A DNA stretch of 64,000 bases from JAYSYM01 sp964543475 (GCA_964543475.1 CAZIYJ010000001.1:744001-808000), one strand, 5' to 3'; positions 53,750-63,385 are shown, numbered from the stretch's first letter. A program made the numbers and translations. Notes: generated from the letters alone by a model not told the origin.

Positions 53750-55321
53750 ATGAAGCTTAAGGATCTTCGTTCTGAATTCGACGTTCTCATTATCGAGCCC
53801 GTCGTAAATACATCGGAAAACTATCACAAAATTTTAGCTCTCGCTGGCTTTCGTTGTGATGAATGCCCGGATCCAGTCGAAGCTATTTCAAGGGTTCGCG
53901 AAAATCCTCCGCACATTATTTTTTTTAGCGCATCAGATCTCGACTCGAGCCGACGACAACTTGAGGCTTTAAACTCAGTCAGTTCTGAATTTCAGATCAT
54001 TTTGTTAACGAGTAAATCTCAGACTCAACGAGCGTTAAATCTAGTTGAAAACGAAACTATTTTTGATTTCTTAGCACTGCCGCTAACCTCACCATCTGAG
54101 TTAGTCGTAAAGGCCGATAAAGCTGCTGAAAAACTTTATTTAACATTTCAGCTTGAAGAAGCTCAGTTAAATCACGCGGCAAAAGTTTACGAGAATAAAA
54201 GCGGCGAAGATTCGAATTACGTTCCGCCTCCGTTGTTTTCATTCGAAAAGAACGAGACTTCATCAAAATCAGCCTATCATCAATTTGAAAGTGCGATTTT
54301 GAAATTGTCGATGAGTCGTGACCCCGGGCAAGCGCTTGCGACATTTATGCAAATAGCGAGCGATCGCCTCGAGGGCAGATCGATTGCCTACTTTAAATTT
54401 CTTCCAACTCATTTTTCATTTGTTTACTCTGAGGGCGTTGGCATTCAGGTCCCACTTGGAAAAGCAGTAGGCGTTGATCTTCGTAGCTCGGGATACCGCG
54501 ATCAATCCGAAGTGTTCTCGCAACTTGAAAATATTGGTCAAATTAAAGAGATGTTGAGCTCAGTTTTTAAAGCTCCAAAATTTTGTGTCTTGCCACATGC
54601 GTTTGACGGTGAGGCTCTTGGCTTTTTTGTTGTGCTCGGCGAACTCGACTCACAAGGAAAAGAAGAGTTCCGAATTTTAGAGAGACTCTTTAGCATTGTT
54701 TATCAGCGAAACATTCTCGTAAAGTCACGGGAACAGCTCGAAACACGAGATCCGCTCACGGGATTGACAGCGCTTTCGGTGTTCGAGAGTAAAATTAAAG
54801 AAGAGCTTTCTCGCTCTCGTCGAACTGGTTTGGCTTTCTCTCTTGTGATTATTGAAATCGATAATCTTTCAAAATTAGAAGACCGTATCGGCTCAAGTAA
54901 CGCCGATACAATCCTCAAAATGATTGGTGTGATCGTCAAAAAAACGTCGCGCAATAACGATATTGCGGGTTCGTTTAGTCGCGGTCGTTTTGGACTCATC
55001 CTGCCTCACACTGATTCAGTAGGTGCCCGCGTACGAGCTGAACGTCTTCGCCGAATGGTCAGCACGACAAAATTTCCGATGAATGAAACGGATGGGGCGG
55101 GACTGATCACTGCAACTGCTGCCATTGGAGAATATCCATCACTGTCTTCGGACTCTGAAACGCTTGTTCGTTCAACTTTAGTTGCACTTCAGCGTGCCCA
55201 GGCAGCTGGGGGCGATCAGCTCACTGTCGTTTCAGTGCCAGAAGATTTCAAAGCAGATTTTCGTCCACATCCAGTTCAGTCGCCGGTTTCTTTCGAAACG
55301 GCTCGAGGCCGAACTAAGTGA
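53750..55321 (+). CDS. Degenerate receiver plus GAF-like plus inactive GGDEF protein
   Basis: A 523-residue cytoplasmic protein. Residues 10-135 read as a receiver domain, but the phosphoacceptor Asp is replaced: the strand is HIIFFSASDLDSS where DxxLLDxxMP is expected. A middle part (about 190-320) is GAF-like. Residues 330-470 are a GGDEF domain with DPLTGL intact but SRGRFG in place of the GG(D/E)EF motif (near 409), so diguanylate cyclase activity is unlikely. It may sense or scaffold. It overlaps alr by 4 nt. Confidence 0.75.
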   Translation: MKLKDLRSEFDVLIIEPVVNTSENYHKILALAGFRCDECPDPVEAISRVRENPPHIIFFSASDLDSSRRQLEALNSVSSEFQIILLTSKSQTQRALNLVENETIFDFLALPLTSPSELVVKADKAAEKLYLTFQLEEAQLNHAAKVYENKSGEDSNYVPPPLFSFEKNETSSKSAYHQFESAILKLSMSRDPGQALATFMQIASDRLEGRSIAYFKFLPTHFSFVYSEGVGIQVPLGKAVGVDLRSSGYRDQSEVFSQLENIGQIKEMLSSVFKAPKFCVLPHAFDGEALGFFVVLGELDSQGKEEFRILERLFSIVYQRNILVKSREQLETRDPLTGLTALSVFESKIKEELSRSRRTGLAFSLVIIEIDNLSKLEDRIGSSNADTILKMIGVIVKKTSRNNDIAGSFSRGRFGLILPHTDSVGARVRAERLRRMVSTTKFPMNETDGAGLITATAAIGEYPSLSSDSETLVRSTLVALQRAQAAGGDQLTVVSVPEDFKADFRPHPVQSPVSFETARGRTK

Positions 55322-56418
55322 GACCAACCGAAGCCGTCATCAATTTGCCCGCGTTAATTCGGAATGCGCAAAAACTTCGCTCGCTGGTTGGTGAAGATGC
55401 ATTTTTTTGCCCGATGGTGAAAGCAAACGCCTATGGCCATGGCGCGGTTCAAGTGGCTCATGCACTGGCAAAAGACGGCGTTGAGTTTGTTGGTGTGAGT
55501 CTAGTTGAAGAGGGGATTGAACTTAGGAAAGCTGGATCAAAACTCAAAATTTTAGTGTTTGGTGCTTTCACAGATTTAGATTCGGCTCGCGCTATCGTTG
55601 AGCACTCTCTGACTCCTGTCATAAGCAGTCGCAAGCAATTAAACGCTCTTGAGCAAACTTCGGCAGATAAAAGCATCAATGTTCATCTGAAGTTCGACAC
55701 CGGAATGAATCGCTTAGGATTCAATGTTGATCAAGCAACTGCAATTCGGTCGCACCTTGCGAAGGTTACCAATTGGACGTTAGAGGGAGTTTGTACTCAT
55801 CTTCTCAATGGTGATGATGCGAGTCGATCTGACGGATTTACTTCGAAACAACTACAAGCGTTTCAATTGGTATTAAAGAGTTTCGAAGGTTTAAGCTTTT
55901 ATTCTCACGTTTTTAATAGCTCGGGACTCGTTTCGTTATCACATAATAGTACTGGTTATGGCGCGCGACCCGGCATCGCTCTTTATGGTGGCCAAGACGG
56001 TTTTGAAAGTGTGATGACACTGAAATCGCAGATCATTACAACTCGAGAGATTCTTGCCGGAGCAAGTGTCTCTTATTACGCCAATTGGACAGCAAAAAGA
56101 AAGTCGACAATTGGTATTGTACCGATTGGCTACGCTGATGGTGTCGCTCGAAAATTTACTAATCAGCTGAGCGTTTTAGTTCGTGAACAAAGAGTTCCAG
56201 TCGTTGGCACAGTGTGCATGGACTACGTCATGCTCGACCTTACAGACCTCAAATCTCAATTTGAAAGTCTAGGTGAGGGAGAAGAGGTCGTGTTCTTCGG
56301 TAGCCAAGGTCGTTCTGAAATCAGAGGACTGGAATGGGCGCAGATTCTTGATACAATTCCATACGAGATCTTCACTAGAATCAGCAGTCGAGTGCCAAGG
56401 AATTATGTCAGCACCTAA
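55318..56418 (+). CDS. alr: Alanine racemase
   Basis: PLP enzyme making D-alanine for peptidoglycan. 366 residues from GTG 55318. The PLP lysine is K35 in MVKANAYGHG. GYADG (near residue 271) carries the catalytic Tyr; RPGIALYG and CMDYVMLDLT are also family blocks. The 4-nt overlap with the preceding GGDEF-like gene and the 14-nt overlap with mlaE place it in a tightly coupled operon. It is the only gene seen here for D-Ala; ddl is not in the window. Confidence 0.94.
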   Translation: MRPTEAVINLPALIRNAQKLRSLVGEDAFFCPMVKANAYGHGAVQVAHALAKDGVEFVGVSLVEEGIELRKAGSKLKILVFGAFTDLDSARAIVEHSLTPVISSRKQLNALEQTSADKSINVHLKFDTGMNRLGFNVDQATAIRSHLAKVTNWTLEGVCTHLLNGDDASRSDGFTSKQLQAFQLVLKSFEGLSFYSHVFNSSGLVSLSHNSTGYGARPGIALYGGQDGFESVMTLKSQIITTREILAGASVSYYANWTAKRKSTIGIVPIGYADGVARKFTNQLSVLVREQRVPVVGTVCMDYVMLDLTDLKSQFESLGEGEEVVFFGSQGRSEIRGLEWAQILDTIPYEIFTRISSRVPRNYVST

Positions 56419-57301
56419 AGAATATCTTCCGCAGCAAAGATTCAAGCGCTCGTTTAACTATGCTCGGTTCCGTGTTCACGTAAACAATGCGATCAATAAT
56501 TTCGTAGAGTCGATCGTTGAATCATTCCGAGTTTTTGTTTATGACGTCGGTGATCTCACTCGTTTCGGAAGCTATGCAATCACATCTTTCTTTCGTCCTC
56601 CGTTTCGTTTTCCTGAACTCTTTCAGCACATGGAGTTTATCGGGAATAAATCAGTAGGAATTATTTGTCTAACCGGAATCTTCACTGGGATGGCACTGAC
56701 CTATCAAATCTATCTCGGCTTCAAAATCGTTAATGCCACTAGTTTAGTTGGTCCAACAGTCGCACTTGGAATTACCCGTGAGCTTGGGCCGGTGTTGACA
56801 GGTCTGATTGTTGCCGCGCGAGCGGGCGGAGCAATGGCTGCACGGCTTGCCAGTATGCGAGTCACAGAACAAATCGACGCTTTAGAAGTCATGGCCGTTG
56901 AGCCGATTCAGTATTTAGTTTCGCCCCGCTTAATAGCTGCAGTTCTAGTCATGCCGCTGCTCACGGGCATTTTCGATTTTCTTGCGCTCTTTGGCTCTTA
57001 CATGCTGGGAATTCATGTTCTTCAGATGGATGCGGCACTGTTCTTGGATCGCACTGAACTATGGCTTCAGCCCTCTCACATTTTTGAGGGGCTATTTAAG
57101 TCAGCCGTCTTCGGATTATTCTTCGCTGTCATTTGTACCCACCGCGGCTTTCACACCAAGGGCGGAGCAGAAGGCGTAGGCGCTGCAACAAATCGCGGAG
57201 TAGTGATGAGTATGGTGATGATCATCATTCTCGATTTCTTCCTGACAAATATGATCGACATTTTCTACAAGTTGATTGGTTCGGGCGGTGGCTTACGATG
57301 A
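56405..57301 (+). CDS. mlaE: MlaE-family ABC transporter permease
   Basis: Inner membrane permease of an MCE lipid transport system. 298 residues from ATG 56405; the frame is open 44 codons further upstream inside alr, which is read-through rather than coding. The MlaE block ELGPVLTGLIVAARAGGAMAARLASMRVTEQIDALEVM (near residues 127-165) is diagnostic. A longer hydrophilic N terminus (about 70 residues) precedes the first membrane segment. The ATGA overlap with the ATPase gene couples translation. Confidence 0.92.
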   Translation: MSAPKEYLPQQRFKRSFNYARFRVHVNNAINNFVESIVESFRVFVYDVGDLTRFGSYAITSFFRPPFRFPELFQHMEFIGNKSVGIICLTGIFTGMALTYQIYLGFKIVNATSLVGPTVALGITRELGPVLTGLIVAARAGGAMAARLASMRVTEQIDALEVMAVEPIQYLVSPRLIAAVLVMPLLTGIFDFLALFGSYMLGIHVLQMDAALFLDRTELWLQPSHIFEGLFKSAVFGLFFAVICTHRGFHTKGGAEGVGAATNRGVVMSMVMIIILDFFLTNMIDIFYKLIGSGGGLR

Positions 57302-58077
57302 CTACTGAAGATTACAGCAAAATGGAATCAGCCATCGAAGTGACAGACTTAAAGCGCACGTTCGATGGAAAAGATTTTGTCATCAACGGAATGAATCTGA
57401 AAATTCCAAAAGGTAAAATCACCGTCATCATCGGGTATTCGGGTACAGGAAAGTCAGTTCTACTTAAACATATTCTTGGGCTCTTCAAGCCAACTTCGGG
57501 CTCGATCAAAGTTTTAGGCGAGGAAATTACTGAGCTCGGACCAGAGGAACTTGCAAAACTTCGACATAAGTACGGAATGCTATTTCAATATGCGGCGCTC
57601 TTTGATGACATGACCGCAGTTGAGAACGTGATGTTTCCACTTCGAGAACACCGCCGAGATTTAAATCGTCAGCAAATGCTTGAGATTGCTCATGAACGTC
57701 TCAAAGAATCAGGCTTAGACGAAAAACATTTTCAGAAACTTCCTAGCGAATTGTCGGGTGGAATGAGGAAGCGTGTGGGTCTAGCGCGTGCTCTTGCACT
57801 CGGTCCTGAGATTCTTGTTTACGATGAACCCACCACTGGACTCGACCCAATTCTCACGGAAATGGTGGATAATCTGATCTTCAGCACTCATAATTTAAAA
57901 GCAGGAACAACTTCGTTAGTTGTATCGCACGATCTTCACGCGGCTCTTCGAATCGGTGATTATTTGGCGATGCTTAATAATGGAAAAGTTCTTTTGTTTG
58001 GAACGCCTCAAGATTTTCTCAACACTGATATTGATTTAGTGAAGAGATTTGTCTCAAAAGGTGTGCATCGAAAATAA
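57298..58077 (+). CDS. mlaF: MlaF-family ABC transporter ATPase
   Basis: ATPase of the same MCE transporter. 259 residues from ATG 57298. Walker A GYSGTGKS (46-53), signature LSGGMRKR (152-159), Walker B ILVYDE (172-177) and the switch His in VVSHDLHAAL (near 210). The Tyr in GYSGTGKS is typical of the MlaF group rather than Ser in most ABCs. A GTG-started MCE protein follows 19 nt later. Confidence 0.93.
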   Translation: MTTEDYSKMESAIEVTDLKRTFDGKDFVINGMNLKIPKGKITVIIGYSGTGKSVLLKHILGLFKPTSGSIKVLGEEITELGPEELAKLRHKYGMLFQYAALFDDMTAVENVMFPLREHRRDLNRQQMLEIAHERLKESGLDEKHFQKLPSELSGGMRKRVGLARALALGPEILVYDEPTTGLDPILTEMVDNLIFSTHNLKAGTTSLVVSHDLHAALRIGDYLAMLNNGKVLLFGTPQDFLNTDIDLVKRFVSKGVHRK

Positions 58078-58096
58078 CAATAAGGTTGTGGCATAA

Positions 58097-59473
58097 GTGT
58101 TTTCATCTTTGTTCGGCACCCCAGAGTTCAAAGTAGGATTTTTAGTCCTCCTCGCTTCAGGTTTGATTGCGACACTCGCCCTTCGTTCGAGCGAAAATCC
58201 AAGTTACCTTGGTGGCTCGAAAGATGCCTGGTTTCTTCTCGATGATGCATCTGGATTAGTAAAAAGATCTTCAGTCAAAATGGCCGGCATTGACGTTGGA
58301 ATCATTGAAGATATTAAACTCCAAAACGGGAAAGCTCGCGTTGAGATGGTCATCAAGTCTGATGTACCCATCACTCGATCAGCAAGAATTGAAATTCGCC
58401 CCAACGGTATCTTAGGTGATAAATTCGTCGAAGTTGTAGCGGGCGATCCGAGAGATCCGCCACTTCGCAATGGCGATCAGATTCTTATAGTTGATGACCG
58501 TGCATCGATGGATCGCTTGATTGGCGAAGTTAGCAAAATTACAAAGTCATTGGGAATGGTGGCGGAAAATATTAAAGCTGCTACCGAAGGGGACACAGAA
58601 AAACCCCTCGGAAAAATCATCAGCAACCTCGAAACTATCACGACTGATATTGCTCAGCTCACTCGCGAACACAAAGGTCAGTTCGGTGAGATCATCGACA
58701 ATCTCCACGAGACAACGGCTAACATAAACGAATTAGTTAGCGAAGAAGGCCCGGGCGGATTAAAAGAGCGTCTTAAAGTCGCGCTTGATCGCATCGACAG
58801 CACGTTGAAAAACGTTGATGAAATTTCAGGTAAAATTAATCGAGGCGAAGGTACGATCGGTAAGTTGATCAATGACGAAGAAACAGTTGAGCAGCTCAAC
58901 ACGGCCATCGAAGGTGTTAACGGCTTTCTCGCTACAGCTAACAAGCTTCAAACTTCATTCGACTACCACTCTGAGTTTTTAACGAGCGATAGTTTAATGA
59001 AATCGTACATCTCTTTAAATCTTCAGCCTGGTTTAGATCGCTATTATGAACTTGGAGTAGTGCAGGACCCACGCGGAATGGTTGATACCCAAGTCATTAC
59101 TACGACGGGCACGACCGGAAATTCAGTCGTCAGAGAAGAGCGTCGGTACGAGAACAAGTTAAAGTTCAACGCGATATTTGCCAAAAACTTCTACAACTTC
59201 ACGCTCCGGGGCGGGATCATGGAAAGTGCTGGTGGGGCAGGGTTTGATTACCATATGTTCCGCCGCAAACTTCGCTTTAGCGCCGAGGCCTATGATTTTG
59301 CTGACCTTCAAATTAAGACCTACCTGCGTTATTCGTTCTTCAAGGGCGTCTACATTATGGGTGGGGGCGATAATCTCGCGGGTAACAGAGGTACAGCTGG
59401 CGCCTTTGTGGGCGGAGGAATTTTCCTCACGAACGACGATCTAAAGTTGATGTTAACGAAGCTGCCAATGTAA
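58097..59473 (+). CDS. mlaD: MCE-domain protein (MlaD-like) with beta-barrel-like C-terminal part
   Basis: Substrate-binding MCE protein of the transporter. 458 residues, much longer than E. coli MlaD (about 183). GTG start. Membrane helix at 13-29, MCE domain at about 36-117 (LDDASGLVKRSSVKMAGIDVGIIEDI and GILGDKFVEVVAG are typical). A helical, Ile/Glu-rich region (about 140-290) could form a tunnel-like coil. Residues about 295-458 have alternating strands (LKFNAIFAKNFYNFTLRGGIME, HMFRRKLRFSAEAYDF, IKTYLRYSFFKGVYIMGG), like an outer membrane barrel. The chain could thus span the envelope, which is inference. Confidence 0.8.
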   Translation: MFSSLFGTPEFKVGFLVLLASGLIATLALRSSENPSYLGGSKDAWFLLDDASGLVKRSSVKMAGIDVGIIEDIKLQNGKARVEMVIKSDVPITRSARIEIRPNGILGDKFVEVVAGDPRDPPLRNGDQILIVDDRASMDRLIGEVSKITKSLGMVAENIKAATEGDTEKPLGKIISNLETITTDIAQLTREHKGQFGEIIDNLHETTANINELVSEEGPGGLKERLKVALDRIDSTLKNVDEISGKINRGEGTIGKLINDEETVEQLNTAIEGVNGFLATANKLQTSFDYHSEFLTSDSLMKSYISLNLQPGLDRYYELGVVQDPRGMVDTQVITTTGTTGNSVVREERRYENKLKFNAIFAKNFYNFTLRGGIMESAGGAGFDYHMFRRKLRFSAEAYDFADLQIKTYLRYSFFKGVYIMGGGDNLAGNRGTAGAFVGGGIFLTNDDLKLMLTKLPM

Positions 59474-59482
59474 GTTGAGGGC

Positions 59483-61006
59483 ATGTTTAAGAATGCCCTG
59501 ATCAGTACTTCTGACAAAAGTGGTCTCCTCGAATTCATAAAACCTTTAAGTGAACGTGGAATGAGGGTCGTCTCAACAGGCGGCACTTCAAAATTTCTTC
59601 GAGAAAACAACGTGAAGGTTGTGGAAGTCGCAGAGCAAACCGGATTTCCGGAAGTGATGGATGGAAGAGTCCGCACTCTTCATCCCTCGATTCACATGCC
59701 GCTGCTTGCGCGCCAAACTGTTCCAGAAGACATGGCTCTGCTAAAGCAAAATAACCTTGAGCCCTTTGATCTTGTCATCGTGAACCTATATCCCTTTGCT
59801 GACGCCCTTAAAAAAGGTGTGGTGGGTGATGAGTTAATTGAGTTTATCGACATTGGTGGTCCGTCACTCCTCAGAGCGGCTGCGAAGAACATGGATCGCA
59901 TCACCGTTGTTTGTGACCCAGCAGACTACGTTTGGATTTTAGAAAAAGCGAACAAAGGTGAATCTCTTTCCGCAAGCGACCGAAAACGCTTAGCTGGAAA
60001 GGTTTTTGCGCACACATCAAAATACGATGCATTGATTGCAAAGACGCTCATCGGAGACGCTCCCGAAGCTCAATCTCTAACCGGTGAGCTAGTGCAAGAG
60101 TTACGCTACGGCGAGAATCCTCAGCAGCAGGCTTGGTGGTTTAAAAATCCCGGATCACCGTTCGGTCTTCATGATGCTAAAATTCTTCATGGCAAAGCTC
60201 TTTCGTACAATAACCTTTTAGATCTCGAAGCCGCGACTCGCTCACTACGCGATTTTCAAAACCCAACAGCGATTGCAGTGAAACATAACAACCCTTGTGG
60301 CATCGGCGTTGGTGCAAGTGCAGAACAAGCTGTCGAGAGAACTCTTGCTGCCGATCCTGTTAGCGTCTTTGGCGGCATCATTTCAATTAACAGAGAGGTA
60401 AATGAATTAGCAGCTGCGATGCTATCAAAAATATTTCTCGAATGTATTGTTGCCCCTAGCTTCAGCGCTGGTGCGCTCGATCTCCTGCAAAAGAAAAAAG
60501 ATTTGAGGCTTCTTGCATGGCCAGAAATGTTGAAGCCAACCGATGAGCCGGAGTTTCGAACAGTAGCCGGTGGATATCTTTTGCAGGGCCAAGATAAAAC
60601 TGAGAGCTGGAATTCGAAATGGCAAATTATCGGCGAGATGCCTACAGAACAAATCAAAGCTGATCTTGAGATGGCTTGGAAAACTTGCGCCCACCTCAAG
60701 AGCAACGCGATTGCTCTTGCGAGCTCAGGTACAACCGTTGGTCTAGGAATGGGGCAAGTCAATCGAGTCGATGCAGTTCAACAGGCAATCTTGCGTATGA
60801 AACATCACCATCCTCAGGCTAATAATGTCGTTCTTGCGAGCGATGCATTCTTTCCGTTTCCGGACTCAATCGAAATTATCGCAGAAGCCGGAATAAAGTG
60901 GGTTATTCAGCCCGGTGGATCGATTCGCGATGAAGCTGTGCTTGCAAAGGCCAGTGAACTTGGAGTGAACATGGTCCTGACTCAAGTCCGTCACTTCCGA
61001 CACTAG
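59483..61006 (+). CDS. purH: Bifunctional AICAR formyltransferase/IMP cyclohydrolase
   Basis: Last two steps of IMP synthesis: AICAR formylation and ring closure. 507 residues. The N-terminal cyclohydrolase has STGGTSKFL and EVMDGRVRTLHP. The C-terminal transformylase has KHNNPCGIGVG (near residues 268-278) and LASDAFFPFPDSIE, IQPGGSIRDEAV. It is a normal-length, intact enzyme. It lies 9 nt after the MCE gene, although its pathway has no link to lipid transport. Confidence 0.96.
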   Translation: MFKNALISTSDKSGLLEFIKPLSERGMRVVSTGGTSKFLRENNVKVVEVAEQTGFPEVMDGRVRTLHPSIHMPLLARQTVPEDMALLKQNNLEPFDLVIVNLYPFADALKKGVVGDELIEFIDIGGPSLLRAAAKNMDRITVVCDPADYVWILEKANKGESLSASDRKRLAGKVFAHTSKYDALIAKTLIGDAPEAQSLTGELVQELRYGENPQQQAWWFKNPGSPFGLHDAKILHGKALSYNNLLDLEAATRSLRDFQNPTAIAVKHNNPCGIGVGASAEQAVERTLAADPVSVFGGIISINREVNELAAAMLSKIFLECIVAPSFSAGALDLLQKKKDLRLLAWPEMLKPTDEPEFRTVAGGYLLQGQDKTESWNSKWQIIGEMPTEQIKADLEMAWKTCAHLKSNAIALASSGTTVGLGMGQVNRVDAVQQAILRMKHHHPQANNVVLASDAFFPFPDSIEIIAEAGIKWVIQPGGSIRDEAVLAKASELGVNMVLTQVRHFRH

Positions 61007-61046
61007 TGCACTTCAATTTCTCAGAGTTTATGCGTACAATGCCTCT

Positions 61047-62735
61047 ATGAGAGAAGTTGGTGGGCAGAGCGAACTTTGGCTGATCAAGGCAGGCGACAGA
61101 ATCGTCGGCCCGTTTGAGCACGCAGAAGTTATCAAGCGTTTGCTTTCTCGTGAAATTGCAGTCATTGATGAAATTTCAAAGCCGATGTCGCGTTGGCGAT
61201 ACGTTCGCGAAGAACCCGCATTTCTATCTGTCGTTGAGCAAATCAGATCCGAAAACTTGAACACCCGTGATGACACAGTTGCAACTGTCACCACTACAGC
61301 AGTTGATCCTTTGGATCTAACGCCGACTCCAACACAAGTTGATCACTTGATGAAGACGGTTGAGTCTACTCATCGTGAAGAATCGATTCCGGCGAAACGT
61401 TATGGTCTTCAAAAAGAGGAACGCTCAGTTCAACTAGCGCCAGCGAAGTCTAACTTACCTCTGATTGTTGCTGCTCTCTTAGTGGCCGCTCTCGCAGCAT
61501 TTTGGTACTTTAAAACAACGAGTCAGCGAGTCGGAGTACTTCAGGCTTCGTTTTCAACGCTTAAGCGTTCTGGTTTGAATGCAATTAATGCCGGTGATTA
61601 CCGTGATGCACTTTTGCATTTACGCGAGGCTCAGAACGTAAATAGTGGCGACGTGGATGTGCAAGTCTCTCTTGCGGCAATGCTTCTGAAAGTTGAAGGG
61701 CAAACTGCTGCTGCAAGACGGATCATCAGCGACGTACTCGCATCACCTGACGTTTCTCCTGAGAATAAGAAAAAATCAGATGTTATTCTTAGCTACGCTG
61801 ACTTACTCGAAAATGAGCCAGCGCGAGCAGTTTCCCGGCTTGCGGCTTATACAAAGATCGAAGATGAGCTTGATCGAGTTATTGCTTTCAACAAATCTGT
61901 AGCTCTCGAGGCGACTAAGCAATCGCGCGAAGCAAAACTAACTCTTCAGCCAATACTTTCAGATCCAAAATATGGGCCTCCATCAAGATTGCTTCTTGCG
62001 ATCATGACCGCTGATTCGAACCAAGAAATAGCAGTCGAAAATATTAGACCTGTGATCGACGGCGGAGATTATCGACCAAGACCATTTCAGCAGGAAGCTT
62101 TAGTCATTCAAGCTTATTTGCAGATGAAAGCACAAAACACAAAGACCGCCGAAGCCGCTATCACTGCCGCTTTAACAGAAGATCCCTATGCAACAGGCCT
62201 CTTCAGCTACGCTCCCTCTCTTTATTTGCAAGCTATCAATTGGGCTCAGCTGCGAAAGTATTGCCAAGCAATTGAGAGAGGTTTCCCGAAGTCAGTCGAG
62301 GCGACGACACTCTTAGCGGTTTGCGAACTGAAATCTGACCGTCAGGCAAGGGCACTAGAGCTGATGGACAATGCTTTGGCTCAAGCTCCTCAAGATCAAC
62401 TTCTTCTCGCGAACAACGCCTTCTTGTTACTTGAATTCGGAAAAGATGATGAGGCGAAGGGTTCGCTCCGATTAGCGATGCGAAGTTCTGATAGTCTCCA
62501 AACTCTCTTATTGATGGCGAGAGCTTGCGGAGGCTCACGCGATGCAATTTGTGAGCGCGAAAGTTATAAGAAGGTTCTGCACCTTGATCCGCGCCATCTT
62601 ACGGCGCTGGTTGGCCTTGCTGAATTAGAACTTCGTGCTGGCGACGCAGAGGCTGCTCTTCAACATTACAAGCAAGCGATGACAATAGATCCAAGCTTCG
62701 CACCGTTGTTACGACTCAAGGAGAAACTACCGTGA
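61047..62735 (+). CDS. GYF_2 (DUF4339)-like, membrane-anchored TPR protein
   Basis: A 562-residue protein. Residues 8-60 (LWLIKAGDRIVGPFEHAEVIKRLLSREI ... SRWRYVRE) resemble the GYF_2/DUF4339 domain, a cytoplasmic peptide-binding fold. A membrane segment is at about 136-155. Residues 170-555 are periplasmic TPR-type helices, clearest at the end (ALVGLAELELRAGDAEAALQHYKQAMTIDPSFAPLL). The layout resembles adaptors linking cytoplasmic ligands to periplasmic assembly. It overlaps the lipoprotein gene by 4 nt, so the two likely act together. Function unknown. Confidence 0.65.
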   Translation: MREVGGQSELWLIKAGDRIVGPFEHAEVIKRLLSREIAVIDEISKPMSRWRYVREEPAFLSVVEQIRSENLNTRDDTVATVTTTAVDPLDLTPTPTQVDHLMKTVESTHREESIPAKRYGLQKEERSVQLAPAKSNLPLIVAALLVAALAAFWYFKTTSQRVGVLQASFSTLKRSGLNAINAGDYRDALLHLREAQNVNSGDVDVQVSLAAMLLKVEGQTAAARRIISDVLASPDVSPENKKKSDVILSYADLLENEPARAVSRLAAYTKIEDELDRVIAFNKSVALEATKQSREAKLTLQPILSDPKYGPPSRLLLAIMTADSNQEIAVENIRPVIDGGDYRPRPFQQEALVIQAYLQMKAQNTKTAEAAITAALTEDPYATGLFSYAPSLYLQAINWAQLRKYCQAIERGFPKSVEATTLLAVCELKSDRQARALELMDNALAQAPQDQLLLANNAFLLLEFGKDDEAKGSLRLAMRSSDSLQTLLLMARACGGSRDAICERESYKKVLHLDPRHLTALVGLAELELRAGDAEAALQHYKQAMTIDPSFAPLLRLKEKLP

Positions 62736-63385
62736 CAAGAATCATAACTTCACTTCTAGTTTTTCCTGCATTTTTTCTAATTGGCTGCGAAGGAAAATCT
62801 GGCTATCGAGATCTAAAGTTTAATGAACAGGAAATGCCGGCGCCGACAGAAGACGTTCGTCTTCCAACTCAACTTTGGAACCTCTTTGAAAATCCAAATT
62901 CAACCGAAAGAGACGAGTCTGTCGCCCAAAAGCCGACTGAGTTTGTTGGTTTAAAGGTATTTTTGGTTGAAAGAAACAAAGGAATTCTCGGTGGCGAAAA
63001 TCACTTGCTCGCTTTTCCTCCTGGTGGTGGTGAACTGGATTTAAGAGACTTCGTTAGCGAGAAAAGTGGATCGTTTTACTTTGTCGCAGAGCCTCGAACA
63101 AAAATCGAGAAGCCAAACATCAAGGTTTATTTTTTAAGTAATTCAAAAGTGCGTGATTTAAATGGCACGACTGTGGGTTCTGGCTGTGACACGTATTTTG
63201 ACGTGAGTTCTGCGTTTAGCAAAGCCGTGGTAAGTGAGGGATTTCTTCTCAATACGACAGAGCAGAGACATGTTAGCGCTTCGGCCGGAACATTCTTTTT
63301 TGTGCTAGACGATGGCCAAAAGCTGCATCTTGCCCGATTAACGGTAAAAGACAGTCGATATCCCGCAGTTCAGTGCAAACGATGA
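62732..63385 (+). CDS. Lipoprotein of unknown function
   Basis: A 217-residue predicted lipoprotein starting at GTG 62732 (GTGA overlap with the TPR gene). The lipobox is LIGC, Cys19. The mature part is mixed and beta-rich (VGLKVFLVERNKGILGGENHLLAFPPGGG, SFYFVAEPRTKIEKPNIKVYFLSNSKV). It has two late cysteines (SGCDTYF and VQCKR). No family was recognised. It is probably the outer-membrane partner of the TPR protein, judging from translational coupling. Confidence 0.55.
   Translation: MTRIITSLLVFPAFFLIGCEGKSGYRDLKFNEQEMPAPTEDVRLPTQLWNLFENPNSTERDESVAQKPTEFVGLKVFLVERNKGILGGENHLLAFPPGGGELDLRDFVSEKSGSFYFVAEPRTKIEKPNIKVYFLSNSKVRDLNGTTVGSGCDTYFDVSSAFSKAVVSEGFLLNTTEQRHVSASAGTFFFVLDDGQKLHLARLTVKDSRYPAVQCKR

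Noticed and set aside
56273..56404. Longer MlaE reading frame inside alr
   Set aside because: It would overlap 146 nt of alr in another frame; ATG 56405 begins the family-like N terminus and gives a normal 14-nt overlap.
57133..57297. Longer MlaF reading frame inside mlaE
   Set aside because: The added 55 residues are Arg/Ser-rich shadow sequence of mlaE; ATG 57298 gives the usual ATGA overlap.
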